A program made the translations under genes and the position numbers. Positions 29,924 to 38,510 of a DNA stretch of 64,000 bases are shown one piece after another. The DNA is from Rhodospirillaceae bacterium (GTDB taxonomy: Bacteria > Pseudomonadota > Alphaproteobacteria > GCA-2731375): positions 1 through 64,000 of the forward strand of contig JABJKS010000057.1 in NCBI GenBank assembly GCA_018660265.1, in the 5' to 3' direction. The notes beneath the pieces were generated by a model. The model saw nothing but the letters and a program-made list of their open reading frames with translations. It ran no database searches and was not told the origin of the DNA. Position 1 is the stretch's first letter. Each line of letters opens with the position of its first letter.

Positions 29924-31322
29924 GAATTTCCTCCGCGCCCTGCGCGCCGTACACATCCAGGTCTCACCGGCGGAGAGCATTGATGCCCACCGCACGGTGG
30001 AAATGGTCGGCTATGGCGACCGACAATTGTTCAAGGATGCTCTGTGCGTTGCCTTGGCGAAAACACCGGATGAAGTTGCCAGTTACGAAGATTGCTTTGA
30101 GATGTTTTTTCAGCGCGATGAATTCGACGACCGCCATGATGACGAAAATGATGCGGACGGAGACGGTGACGGAGACCGCAGCCAGCCGCCCGAAAGCACC
30201 GAAGGTGACGCGGCATTCTCCGAGCAGATCGGCAATGTGCCCCTGGCCGAGATGGTGCTGGATGCAGACGGCGGCGAACTGGCCGCAGCCATGGAGCAAT
30301 CCGCCAATGCAGTCGGTGCAACAGAGATCAAATTTTTCAGCCAACGGGGTTATTTCACCCGGCGTATCCTTGATGACATGGGACTGCGGGATCTGGAAAA
30401 ACTGATCGCCGCGCTGCGTCGTAGTGGCGACGGTGATGAGGATGGAGAGATCGGCGATGCGGCAGATCTTGCCAATCGCCTGGAACAGGGCCGGCGTTAT
30501 CTGTTGGATGAAGCGCGCGCCTATGTGGAACGGCAGTACGAGCTGTATGCCCGCGCCAACGGGGAAAACCTGCGCGAAGAGTTCCTGATGGAAACGCGGA
30601 TGTCGAACCTGGAGCATCGGGATTTCGACCGGATGCACAAGATTGTCCGCCGCATGGCGAAAAAACTGGCGACCCGCTATGCCCGCCGCCGCCGCCACAC
30701 CAAGCGCGGCCAGCTGGATATCCGCCGCACCATGCGCCACAACATGCCCCATGACGGCATCCCGTTCCACGTATTCTGGAAACAGACCAAGATCGAACGG
30801 CCCAAAATTCATGTGATCTGCGACGTCTCCCGCTCTGTCGCCGCCACCGCGCGGTTCCTGTTGCTGTTCCTTTATTCCCTGCATGAAGTGATCAAACAGT
30901 TGGAAGCCTATGCCTTTTCCGACAGCCTGGTGGATGTCGGCGATATACTGGTCAACAACGAGGTTGAGGTCGCGATCCCCGAGATCATGAACACCATCGG
31001 TTTCCGTTCCACCGATTATGGCCAGGCCCTGGAAGACTACGACAACAACTTCATGGATGATCTGGACAGCCACACCACGGTGATAATTTTGGGCGATGGC
31101 CGCTCCAACTTCACCGACCCGCGCATCGATATCATGCGCCGCCTGCACGACCGCTCCCGTGCCGTAATCTGGCTGAACCCGGAACCGGAATCTTTCTGGG
31201 GTACCGGCGACAGCGAAATGCCCCGCTACCGCCAATTCTGCCACGTCGCCAAAACCTGTAGCACGGTGATGCACCTGGAGCGCGTGATCGACGATATTTT
31301 GAAGAGTTACGCGCGGGCCTGA
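29907..31322 (+). CDS. VWA-domain protein (CoxE-like)
   Basis: 471 aa, overlapping the MoxR gene by 17 bp. The N-terminal half is acidic (a DDENDADGDGDGDRSQ stretch), then an Arg-rich linker (RYARRRRHTKRGQ) leads to a von Willebrand A domain in which HVICDVSRSVAATARF supplies the MIDAS D-x-S-x-S. The pairing and order match coxD-coxE. A very long antisense ORF across this gene is a shadow. Confidence 0.87.
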   Translation: MQRPLENFLRALRAVHIQVSPAESIDAHRTVEMVGYGDRQLFKDALCVALAKTPDEVASYEDCFEMFFQRDEFDDRHDDENDADGDGDGDRSQPPESTEGDAAFSEQIGNVPLAEMVLDADGGELAAAMEQSANAVGATEIKFFSQRGYFTRRILDDMGLRDLEKLIAALRRSGDGDEDGEIGDAADLANRLEQGRRYLLDEARAYVERQYELYARANGENLREEFLMETRMSNLEHRDFDRMHKIVRRMAKKLATRYARRRRHTKRGQLDIRRTMRHNMPHDGIPFHVFWKQTKIERPKIHVICDVSRSVAATARFLLLFLYSLHEVIKQLEAYAFSDSLVDVGDILVNNEVEVAIPEIMNTIGFRSTDYGQALEDYDNNFMDDLDSHTTVIILGDGRSNFTDPRIDIMRRLHDRSRAVIWLNPEPESFWGTGDSEMPRYRQFCHVAKTCSTVMHLERVIDDILKSYARA

Positions 31323-31378
31323 TATTGGCGGTTACGACCCTAAAAGTCAGGCAAATTGTCGACTACGTGCCTCGTCCC

Positions 31379-31409
31379 CCTGGATGCACGGGTCAAGCCC
31401 GTGCATGAC
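31379..31409 (+). repeat. REP-like palindrome 1a
   Basis: atgcacggg/cccgtgcat stem around tcaag with flanking cctgg and gac. It has the shape of the ctggatTgCCGGGTCAAGCCCGGCAatgac element seen elsewhere in the window. Confidence 0.75.
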
Positions 31410-31445
31410 AATAAAGCTGTTTTTAGCCGTTTTTCAATAGGCCTT

Positions 31446-31479
31446 CGTCATTGCCGGGCTTTGACCCGGTAATCCAGGG
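31446..31479 (-). repeat. REP-like palindrome 1b
   Basis: gtcattgccgggctttgacc followed by cggtaatccagg; inverse orientation to copy 1a about 40 bp away. The two copies form a back-to-back pair downstream of the CoxE-like gene and upstream of the higA remnant. Confidence 0.75.
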
Positions 31480-31614
31480 CTACGAATATAGGCGTTTACG
31501 CCTCTAGCTCCACAAAGTTTCTGGAAGTTTTTGCGCGCTACCTACAATGTCATTATTACATCGCGCCACATGGCCAATATCGGCTAAGATGATGACCATT
31601 AGATTGGCGACAAA

Positions 31615-31907
31615 ATGGCTATGAAAAATCCACCGCACCCCGGTCACTCTATCAAGGATGCCTGCCTCGAGCCCTTGGGGCTTTCGGTCTCTGAAGGCGC
31701 ATTTAGATTGGGTGTCGCGCGCCACACGCTGTCACGCGTTATCAACGGTCATTCTGGCCTTTCACCGGAGATGGCGATCCGCCTGGAAAAATGGGATGGA
31801 GTACGGCGCGTTCCTGGTTGGCCCTACAGACGGCTTATGATTTGGCGCAGGCTGAGAAAGGCGCCAGTAAAATTAAGGTACGGCCCGTACAGACAGCACG
31901 GGTTTGA
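31615..31907 (+). pseudogene. Frameshifted HigA-family antitoxin
   Basis: The first 58 codons read [20 protein letters not shown] and [20 protein letters not shown], a textbook HigA helix-turn-helix. After a run of five A (31787-31791) the frame is lost; adding one base restores [20 protein letters not shown] and a normal end at 31907, for about 97 aa in all. The A-run makes either a real single-base deletion or a sequencing error plausible. No higB toxin is visible upstream. If the shift is real the gene is dead or the product is truncated. Confidence 0.75.
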
Positions 31908-31993
31908 CCTTCTATTTTCCGAAAATCCATGACGACATTTGCAATCCGGCCCCATTGGCATACTCTCCTGTCATCTAATTAGGAGTGTGTATT

Positions 31994-33022
31994 GTGAAAT
32001 TTGGCGTATTGCAGTTTTTTAGTTGGCCGGGGCGGCGTGTTCCCCTTGCAACCGTGTATGAGCGGGCCTTCCAGCGGATGGAAGTCATGGACAAGACGGG
32101 CTATGACGCAGTCTGGCTGGCGGAACATCATTTCTCTACCTACAGCGTCTGCCCCTCGGTGCATTTGATGGGCACCCATATTGCGGCCAAGACCACGAAT
32201 TTGCGCATCGGCACCGCGATCTCGCTGGCGTCTTTCTATCATCCCCTGCGTCTGGCCGAAGAAGTGGCGTTGCTGGACCATGTCTCGGGCGGGCGGGTTA
32301 ATTGGGGCGCCGGGCGCGGCTTTGATCCCAAAGAGCACGAGATTTTCGGCGTCGAACCGAAAGAAAGCTATCCCCGCTTTCGGGAAGCCGTCGATATTGT
32401 TCTGGAAGCCTGGAATAACGAAAAGCTGAACTACAAGGGAGATTTCTGGGAGTTCAAGGATGTCGAGGTGCTACCCAAACCTTTGCAGGAGAACTTGCCC
32501 GTCTGGATGGCCGCATCATCCCTGGACGCCATTGAATGGTCGGCTCAGCGGGGTCATTCCATCATGATGGACCCCCATGCGACGCATCTGGAAATCGCCA
32601 AGAAACGGGCCCATTATAAAGACGCCCTCGAAAGTGCCGGCCATGCCTTTGCCGGGCGGGATATCCCCATGGCGCGAACCCTGGCCATGGGTGCGACGGC
32701 AGCGGAGGCAGAGGCCGTGGGGCGTGCCGGGGCGGAGTTCATGTTCGGCAGCTATCTACGCAAAAAGGGCAGCATCCGCAGCACGGAGGCCGGGGCGCAA
32801 AAGACCACCCAGGTGGAGGCACTGGACCAATCCATCAATGACAACGAGGACCCCGTGGCCCGCTATGTCAACGACATCGCCATTTGCGGCACGCCCGAAA
32901 AAGTCATCGCCGATATCGAGGAAATGCAGGAAACCCTGCCCCTTGATTATCTGATGATTGCGCCCTTGAGCCATGCATCCTTCGTGATGTTCACCGAGAA
33001 AGTGCTGCCGCATTTTATTTAG
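31994..33022 (+). CDS. LLM-class flavin-dependent oxidoreductase
   Basis: Luciferase-like TIM-barrel monooxygenase of 342 aa, using reduced FMN or F420. GYDAVWLAEHHFSTYSVCPS, RIGTAISLASFYHPLRLAEE and DHVSGGRVNWGAGRGFDPKE are the family order. GTG 31994 is preferred because AGGAG lies 8 nt before it. It is 50 bp upstream of the first selenoprotein gene on the same strand and very likely co-transcribed with it, so it is a candidate partner. Confidence 0.87.
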   Translation: MKFGVLQFFSWPGRRVPLATVYERAFQRMEVMDKTGYDAVWLAEHHFSTYSVCPSVHLMGTHIAAKTTNLRIGTAISLASFYHPLRLAEEVALLDHVSGGRVNWGAGRGFDPKEHEIFGVEPKESYPRFREAVDIVLEAWNNEKLNYKGDFWEFKDVEVLPKPLQENLPVWMAASSLDAIEWSAQRGHSIMMDPHATHLEIAKKRAHYKDALESAGHAFAGRDIPMARTLAMGATAAEAEAVGRAGAEFMFGSYLRKKGSIRSTEAGAQKTTQVEALDQSINDNEDPVARYVNDIAICGTPEKVIADIEEMQETLPLDYLMIAPLSHASFVMFTEKVLPHFI

Positions 33023-33072
33023 GCGGGGTACTATCATCCCAGTTTGTAAATTGAGAGAGGAGACATTCGGTT

Positions 33073-33888
33073 ATGGAACCGATTAAATATGTCGATGCCC
33101 TGAACAACAAGTACGGGTCCATGGGCTTCCCGCCCTATCAGTGGAGCGAGAATGACACCGCGCCCTGGACGCCCCTAACCAAACCTTTGACGGAATGCAC
33201 AGTTGCCCTGCTGGTCAGCGGCGGCATTTCCCATTGCACCGCCGCGCCGTTTGATCCAGATGCCCGCAACGATCATCGGGTAGATGCCATCGATCCGGGC
33301 GAGGCCATGGACCAATATCAGATCCATGACAGCTATTACGATCATGCGGATGCGGACCGGGATCTCAATTGCCTGTTCCCCGTGGATCGTCTGGCCGAAT
33401 TGGCAGAACTGGGTGAGATCGGTGCGGTCGCCAATCGTCATTGGAGCGGTTTTATGGGCCGCACGTACAATCGCAGCAAGGTGCTCAACGAATCCGCACC
33501 GGCCTTTGTCGAACAACTAAAGGCGGATGGCGTTGATCTACTGATCGCGATACCTGCTTGACCGTTGGATCATCAGACCGTGGGTCTGGTATCCAGAGTG
33601 GTTGAAGAAAGCGGAATCCCGACAGTAAACGTATCCACCGGCCGCGATATTACCGCGTTGGTACGGCCACCGCGCAGCCTGTTCGTCAATTTTCCCATGG
33701 GCAATACGTTTGGCCGGGCGGGCGATAATGTCATGCAGACAAAAATCCTGCGTGCCGCGTTGGATTTTATCGTAACAGCGGAAGAACCTGGTGTGTTGGT
33801 GGACCTGCCTTTGAAATGGGACGATGATTTCGTTTATTTCGCGGGCGAGACGACACCAGAAGCTGTTGCCAAACAAATGAAGAAGTAG
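33073..33888 (+). CDS. Selenocysteine-containing GrdB/PrdB-like protein 1 (in-frame TGA at 33559)
   Basis: A single 271-aa gene read through an in-frame TGA (33559-33561, codon 163) as selenocysteine. Up to it the protein has PWTPLTKPL, RHWSGFMGRTYNRSKV and DGVDLLIAIPA; after it comes PLDHQTVGLVSRVVEESGIP and a C-terminal PRSLFVNFPMGNTFG. This is the glycine/sarcosine/betaine (and D-proline) reductase selenoprotein B family. Downstream has no ATG of its own at the break, only TTG, and the same break occurs in its homologue at 39060. A hairpin fitting a SECIS follows 5 nt after the TGA. Unlike its paralog, the residue at Sec+3 is Asp, not Cys. GAGG precedes ATG 33073. Function in this organism is unknown. 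Confidence 0.9.
33567..33594 (+). promoter_or_regulatory. Candidate SECIS element, selenoprotein 1
   Basis: The RNA can fold as ggat/atcc outer stem, a 2x1 internal loop, then a 7-bp inner stem tcagacc/ggtctgg closed by gug. It begins 5 nt after the in-frame TGA, within the mRNA position where bacterial SECIS elements work, and has G at the start of the apical loop. Confidence 0.8.
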
Positions 33889-33898
33889 TCCGGCCTGG

Positions 33899-33929
33899 GC
33901 CGTTTCGAGCTGCTTAAGCTCGTAACGGC
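33899..33929. terminator. Convergent terminator hairpin
   Basis: gccgtt-t-cgagc paired with gctcg-t-aacggc around tgcttaa, between the convergent selenoprotein 1 and GGDEF genes. It probably works in both directions. Confidence 0.75.
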
Positions 33930-34811
33930 TCAACCCGCCGCGACTTGCTCTGCCACCAATTCCGCGTGAACCATGTTGCGGCCGCCGTTCTTGGCTGCAT
34001 AGAGCGCGGTATCGCTGCGTTCGATCAGGCTGCTCAATACTTCGCCGGGACGATAGCGGGCGACGCCGACGGAAATGGTGATGGCGGCGATAACCTCGCC
34101 CGTGCTTTTGCGCACGATACGCCGCTGCGCCACTGTGCTTCGGATGCTATCGGCCACCTTGACCGCGTTCGGCAGGTCTGCGCCAAGCAGGACAACGGCG
34201 AATTCCTCACCGCCATAGCGGGCGACCACATCTCTGCCTTTGACGCCCTCCGTCAAGGTTCGGGCCACAAGGCGGAGGACCTGATCGCCGGTTTGGTGGC
34301 CATGTGTATCATTGAAAAACTTGAAATGATCGACGTCGAACAACAACAACGACACCGGTTCGCCCTTTTCATTTGCCCAATCCGCAGCTTCCCGCAGCTT
34401 CAGATCAAAGAATTTTCGATTGCCTATCTTGGTCAGCCCGTCCGTGGTTGCCTCTCGCCTGACGGATTCAAGGTTACCGCGCAACGCCTTTACCTCGACC
34501 GATGATTCTTCCAATTGTTCCCGCAGTTTCAGGTTCTGCTGCTGCATCTCCTGGGTCTGTTGGATCATCTGCGCGATGATCGCCTCAGCATGACTATCAC
34601 CCTCCAGCGAAATATCGCCGCTGAATGCCTTTAGAGCATCGTTGAACGCGGTGGCATCCATATTGGCGATTTGCAGGACTTCATCGATCCTATCAACGGA
34701 CTGTTCCATCTTTTCGCCGGCGGCAATGATCTGCCCCGTGGCTTCCAGATCACCCAGCTGATCATCGGTAATATCATCGCTGCGGTGGTTTTCGTTTTCT
34801 CCGGATTTCAT
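33930..34811 (-). CDS. GGDEF-domain diguanylate cyclase
   Basis: 293 aa: an N-terminal ~130-residue helical region with a Gln-rich coiled coil (IQQTQEMQQQNLKLREQLEE), then the GGDEF domain with TTDGLTKIGNRKFFD and the active GGEEF. This makes c-di-GMP from GTP. The allosteric I-site position reads KGRD rather than RxxD, so product inhibition may be weak. No membrane segment or known sensor is seen, so the signal is unclear. Confidence 0.92.
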   Translation of the reverse strand: MKSGENENHRSDDITDDQLGDLEATGQIIAAGEKMEQSVDRIDEVLQIANMDATAFNDALKAFSGDISLEGDSHAEAIIAQMIQQTQEMQQQNLKLREQLEESSVEVKALRGNLESVRREATTDGLTKIGNRKFFDLKLREAADWANEKGEPVSLLLFDVDHFKFFNDTHGHQTGDQVLRLVARTLTEGVKGRDVVARYGGEEFAVVLLGADLPNAVKVADSIRSTVAQRRIVRKSTGEVIAAITISVGVARYRPGEVLSSLIERSDTALYAAKNGGRNMVHAELVAEQVAAG

Positions 34812-34928
34812 ATTCTATGCCTATTCACTGATGCCATACAAAATAGTCACGTTCAGCCCACATAGATATGCGGTGAATAAGCTAAAAATTTCTTAATATA
34901 AACGTTACAAACCTTGGAAAATTGCGAT

Positions 34929-35996
34929 TTAGGCGACGTCTAAACCTTGAATAGAATCATCTGCAACTTGCAATCCACGTTCGATCACGGAATTCTTCCA
35001 TTCTATTTCATTGCGATAAAAAGCTGATTTCATGGCAGCCTTAATCTCTGTGCCATCACGCCCCTCGCCATGCCACCACAGGGCATGTTCATCCCGTAGT
35101 GCCGCCAGAACATCGGAAAACGGCAGCGTGCCGAATTCTAATGTCAGGCAGATAACCCGCGCCGGGGATAGAGCTTCGATAGCACCATTACCGGTTTTGC
35201 CATGGTTGATTTTCGACGCAGTGGCGGTCATGCCCGCACCCCACCATTTTTGCGCCAGGTCATAGTCCGCCGTGTCTTTGTGGTGATAACCCATGGCGGA
35301 ACCATGGCCCGATGGCCCCAGACCTGTATGGATGTCCACATATGCCGCCAATTTCACATTCGGTAATAACCGGGGCAAGTGTTCCCGCAAGGCACGGTTA
35401 GACCAAACAGGCACCCGACCGCCGTAGAACATACCCTCTGCCGCGTCATACTGCCCGCCAATGGCGCGCATAACGTTCATCTGGCCCATTTCCTCTCGAA
35501 GTGCGGCCAGGGCCACATCCGCCTCTGTTCGGGCCGAACCGTCCAGGGCTCTCGCCGCCATGGCAGCACCGATTTTGGCATAGCCTTCATTGTAGGGATG
35601 CGCCCCTTCGTGATCGATGAAGTTTCGGTTCAGATCCACATTGTTTTCATTGACCCGGCGCAGATGGGCAAAGCCAAAGGCATTCAAACCATGCACCATC
35701 ACCACGGCCAAATTGTCCGGCAATTTGCCGGTATATTTGGCCAGCCAGGCACTTTGAACGGCAGAGCCGGCGAAGCCTTCGGCACCGTGGGTACCAGAGA
35801 CCAGGATTAGCGCGCGCTCTGCATCTCCAGGCCCCAGACGGAGGAATTCTGTACTCAATTCCAATCCATCAGGTCCGGGCGCGGGATTGACGGCATGGAT
35901 CAATTCATCGCCGCCCTCCCCCAGTTGCAAAAACAACTCCCGGCAGGCGGCAAAGTCAGGGCGAAAAAAATCCACTGGGTTCAATTTTGTACTCAA
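34929..35996 (-). CDS. DUF2817 (M14-like) metallopeptidase-family protein A
   Basis: 355-aa member of DUF2817, related to M14 zinc carboxypeptidases. GTHGAEGFAGS provides the H-x-x-E zinc ligands, the RRVNENNVDLNRNF core is intact, DIHTGLGPSGHG offers the third ligand and LEFGTLPF the general-base Glu. Predicted amidohydrolase on peptides or amide-linked compounds. It is translationally coupled (4-bp overlap) to its paralog upstream. Confidence 0.85.
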   Translation of the reverse strand: MSTKLNPVDFFRPDFAACRELFLQLGEGGDELIHAVNPAPGPDGLELSTEFLRLGPGDAERALILVSGTHGAEGFAGSAVQSAWLAKYTGKLPDNLAVVMVHGLNAFGFAHLRRVNENNVDLNRNFIDHEGAHPYNEGYAKIGAAMAARALDGSARTEADVALAALREEMGQMNVMRAIGGQYDAAEGMFYGGRVPVWSNRALREHLPRLLPNVKLAAYVDIHTGLGPSGHGSAMGYHHKDTADYDLAQKWWGAGMTATASKINHGKTGNGAIEALSPARVICLTLEFGTLPFSDVLAALRDEHALWWHGEGRDGTEIKAAMKSAFYRNEIEWKNSVIERGLQVADDSIQGLDVA

Positions 35997-37087
35997 CTGC
36001 CCGCAAGGCCCTTGATGCTTTTACGCAGAATATCCAATCCGCGTTCCCAGATCTGGGCATTCCATTCGCTATCCTCACCATAAAAGGCGGCGCGAACCTC
36101 CCGCTTGATTTTTACCCCCATTTCTGAAGTCACCTCGCCGTGCAGATATAGCCAGTTATCAGCCCGCAGGGCAGCCAATACCTGATCCACGGGCAAGGTG
36201 CCATATTCAATGGCAATGGTCGTGCTTTCCGTATTCACCAGCAAATCGTGATAGCCGGTTTCAATGGTACCGTTCACTTCCGACGAGGCGCTATCACCCG
36301 AAGCCGGCGTGCGGACTTCATCGCCATACCAGGCCACCGTGCGCAAATGTTCCGGACCGCCCGGCACATCGACGGATATCAGTTCGCCATACCCGCGCGG
36401 CCCCAGACCCGTATGAAAATCGATCAACGCCACATGACTGCGGCCCATAAGATGCTCGGCTGCCAGGGCCTCGATGGTGCGTCGTGACCAGGTCGGTGCC
36501 TGACCGCCGTAAAATATGCCGTCGGGATGACCGTGCTGGCCCAAGACAACCGCCGCTTGAAAGGCGAGCATACCGTTGCTGGCAATATAATTTTCTATCG
36601 CCGCATCGGCGGCTTCACGCGCCGGCCCATCCCAATCCGTGGGCACCAACATGGCGTGAACCTCGTCATAGGCGACATTGGCCGGCAATGGCGCATCGAA
36701 ATCGACAAAATTACGGTTCAGATCCACATTGTCTTCCGTCACCCGCCGCTCATGAGCGAAGCCGTGGGGGTTATGGGCATGCACATACATAATCGCCATA
36801 TTGTCCGGCAGTTCGTTGTGGATGTTGGTTTCAAGGAAGCCCACCTGGCAGCCGGAGCCGCAGAAACCTTCGACACCGTGGGTGGCTGACGAAACGACCA
36901 CAACTCGTTCCGCGTCCTGCGGCCCAAGATAAGCCATGTCCATGGCCAGATCGCCGCCGTCCGGGCCCTTCAAGGGATGGGGAAAGCTTTGCACCGTTGC
37001 ACCGGCAACCTTGGCGGCCACCAGAAACTTCCCCCGCGCCTCGCCATAGCTGGCCGAGAACCAATCATCAATCGCCATAAATTTCAT
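35993..37087 (-). CDS. DUF2817 (M14-like) metallopeptidase-family protein B
   Basis: 364 aa, paralogous to the adjacent protein A. THGVEGFCGSG, RRVTEDNVDLNRNFVDF, DFHTGLGPRGYG and IEYGTLP give the same zinc and catalytic set. Tandem duplicates with a 4-bp overlap suggest a heteromeric or substrate-diversified pair. Flanked on its 5' side by a strong terminator that separates it from the acyl-CoA dehydrogenase. Confidence 0.85.
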   Translation of the reverse strand: MKFMAIDDWFSASYGEARGKFLVAAKVAGATVQSFPHPLKGPDGGDLAMDMAYLGPQDAERVVVVSSATHGVEGFCGSGCQVGFLETNIHNELPDNMAIMYVHAHNPHGFAHERRVTEDNVDLNRNFVDFDAPLPANVAYDEVHAMLVPTDWDGPAREAADAAIENYIASNGMLAFQAAVVLGQHGHPDGIFYGGQAPTWSRRTIEALAAEHLMGRSHVALIDFHTGLGPRGYGELISVDVPGGPEHLRTVAWYGDEVRTPASGDSASSEVNGTIETGYHDLLVNTESTTIAIEYGTLPVDQVLAALRADNWLYLHGEVTSEMGVKIKREVRAAFYGEDSEWNAQIWERGLDILRKSIKGLAGS

Positions 37088-37104
37088 CTCTTCGTAAAAC
37101 GTAA

Positions 37105-37134
37105 GGGCGGGGCCGGTTATATCCGGCCCCGCCC
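37105..37134. terminator. GC-rich terminator hairpin
   Basis: Perfect 12-bp stem gggcggggccgg / ccggccccgccc with ttatat loop, between the acyl-CoA dehydrogenase stop and the DUF2817 B start on the minus strand. Position and strength indicate an intrinsic terminator for the acyl-CoA dehydrogenase. Confidence 0.85.
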
Positions 37135-37156
37135 ATAATGTAGTCTTCGTCTACGC

Positions 37157-38365
37157 TTAGTTCCAGCGACGAAGTTCCAAACGCCCGATCTGGGCGCGAT
37201 GGACCTCATCGGGACCGTCCGCGAAGCGCAGGGTCCGTGAGTGGGCATAGGCATGCGCCAGGTTAAACACCTGTGACACACCGCCGCCGCCATGAACCTG
37301 CATCGCCATATCGACTACGCGGCAGGTCATGTTCGGGACCGCCACCTTGATCATGGCGATTTCCTTACGGGCCTCTTTATTGCCAACCGTATCCATCTTA
37401 TGAGCCGCGTACAGCACCAACAGACGGTTGGAATCGATGGCAATCCGCGCTTCGGCAATCCGTTCCGTGGTCACTGATTGCTCAGACACCAGTTTGCCAA
37501 AGGCAAAGCGGGATTTGGCCCGTTTGCACATGCTTTCCAAGGCCCGTTCCGCAACGCCGATTTGACGCATGCAGTGATGGATACGTCCAGGCCCGAGGCG
37601 GCCCTGCGCGATCTCAAATCCACGCCCCTCGCCCAGCAAAATCGCATCGGCAGGTACGCGCACGTTCTCAAACAGCACCTGACCATGGCCATGCGGCGCA
37701 TCGTCATAGCCGAAAACGTGGAGCATTTTTTCCACCGTGATGCCCGGGGCATCCCGAGGTACGACAATCATGGATTGTTGGCGATAACGGTCGGGGTTAT
37801 CCGGGTCCGTCTTGCCCATGAGGATCAGAACCTCGCAACGGGGATCGCCAATACCCGAGGTCCACCATTTTCGCCCGTTGATGACGTATTCATCACCCTC
37901 ACGGACGATCGCGGTTTCAATGTTCGTTGCATCGGAGGAGGCGACGGCGGGTTCCGTCATGGCAAAGGCAGAACGAATTTTGCCTTCCAACAACGGTTTC
38001 AACCAGCGTTCCTTGTGCTCATCCGTGCCGTAACGGGTGAACACTTCCATGTTACCCGTATCAGGTGCGGAACAGTTCATAGCCTCACCAGCGATGGGAG
38101 AGCGGCCCATAATCTCGCACAAAGGCGAATAATCCAGGTTGCTCATGGGTTCAACCGCGTCACTCTCGGGCAGGAACAGGTTCCACAGCCCAGCTTCGCG
38201 CGCCTTGACTTTCATTTCCTCCAAAACGGGGGGTACATTCCACCGATCCGCGTTCCCGTCGAGTTGTTCTTTGTACAAATCCTCGTTTGGGTACACTACG
38301 TCGTCCATGAATTTCAGCAGCCGCTCCTGCAAATCCTTTGAGCGGTCGGAAAATTCTGGGATCAT
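37157..38365 (-). CDS. Acyl-CoA dehydrogenase family protein (paralog B)
   Basis: 402 aa, closely similar to the gene at 26413-27609. [35 protein letters not shown] and [18 protein letters not shown] are intact. The spacing and length are those of ACAD-type enzymes acting on branched or hydroxylated acyl-CoAs, but specificity is not readable. It is divergent from selenoprotein 2, which begins 145 bp away. Confidence 0.92.
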   Translation of the reverse strand: MIPEFSDRSKDLQERLLKFMDDVVYPNEDLYKEQLDGNADRWNVPPVLEEMKVKAREAGLWNLFLPESDAVEPMSNLDYSPLCEIMGRSPIAGEAMNCSAPDTGNMEVFTRYGTDEHKERWLKPLLEGKIRSAFAMTEPAVASSDATNIETAIVREGDEYVINGRKWWTSGIGDPRCEVLILMGKTDPDNPDRYRQQSMIVVPRDAPGITVEKMLHVFGYDDAPHGHGQVLFENVRVPADAILLGEGRGFEIAQGRLGPGRIHHCMRQIGVAERALESMCKRAKSRFAFGKLVSEQSVTTERIAEARIAIDSNRLLVLYAAHKMDTVGNKEARKEIAMIKVAVPNMTCRVVDMAMQVHGGGGVSQVFNLAHAYAHSRTLRFADGPDEVHRAQIGRLELRRWN

Positions 38366-38510
38366 CTCTTACCTATCCTTCCTTACGGTTCGTCGTATAT
38401 TTTACGTTGACGCAATGTAGCGTCTGTGGACTGCAGAGTCTCCTATCAGTTTATGCTTTAGACTGTGCTATGTTGTCACGGCACGACGATCAGAAATTGA
38501 GGTGTTTTCC

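Noticed and set aside
29964-31274. Long minus-strand frame (436 codons) opposite the CoxE-like gene
   Set aside because: Its sequence has no family features and mirrors the codon structure of the sense gene, which has clear VWA motifs and couples to MoxR.
31501-31614. Possible higB toxin remnant before the higA fragment
   Set aside because: Only a short gatgatgaccattag resembling a HigB end could be seen and the frame has a stop a few codons earlier; too weak to call.
33559-33561. TGA as a true stop or sequencing error, making the locus two genes or a pseudogene
   Set aside because: The same break occurs in the divergent paralog at 39060, both continue in frame into conserved sequence, and both have a hairpin at identical spacing.
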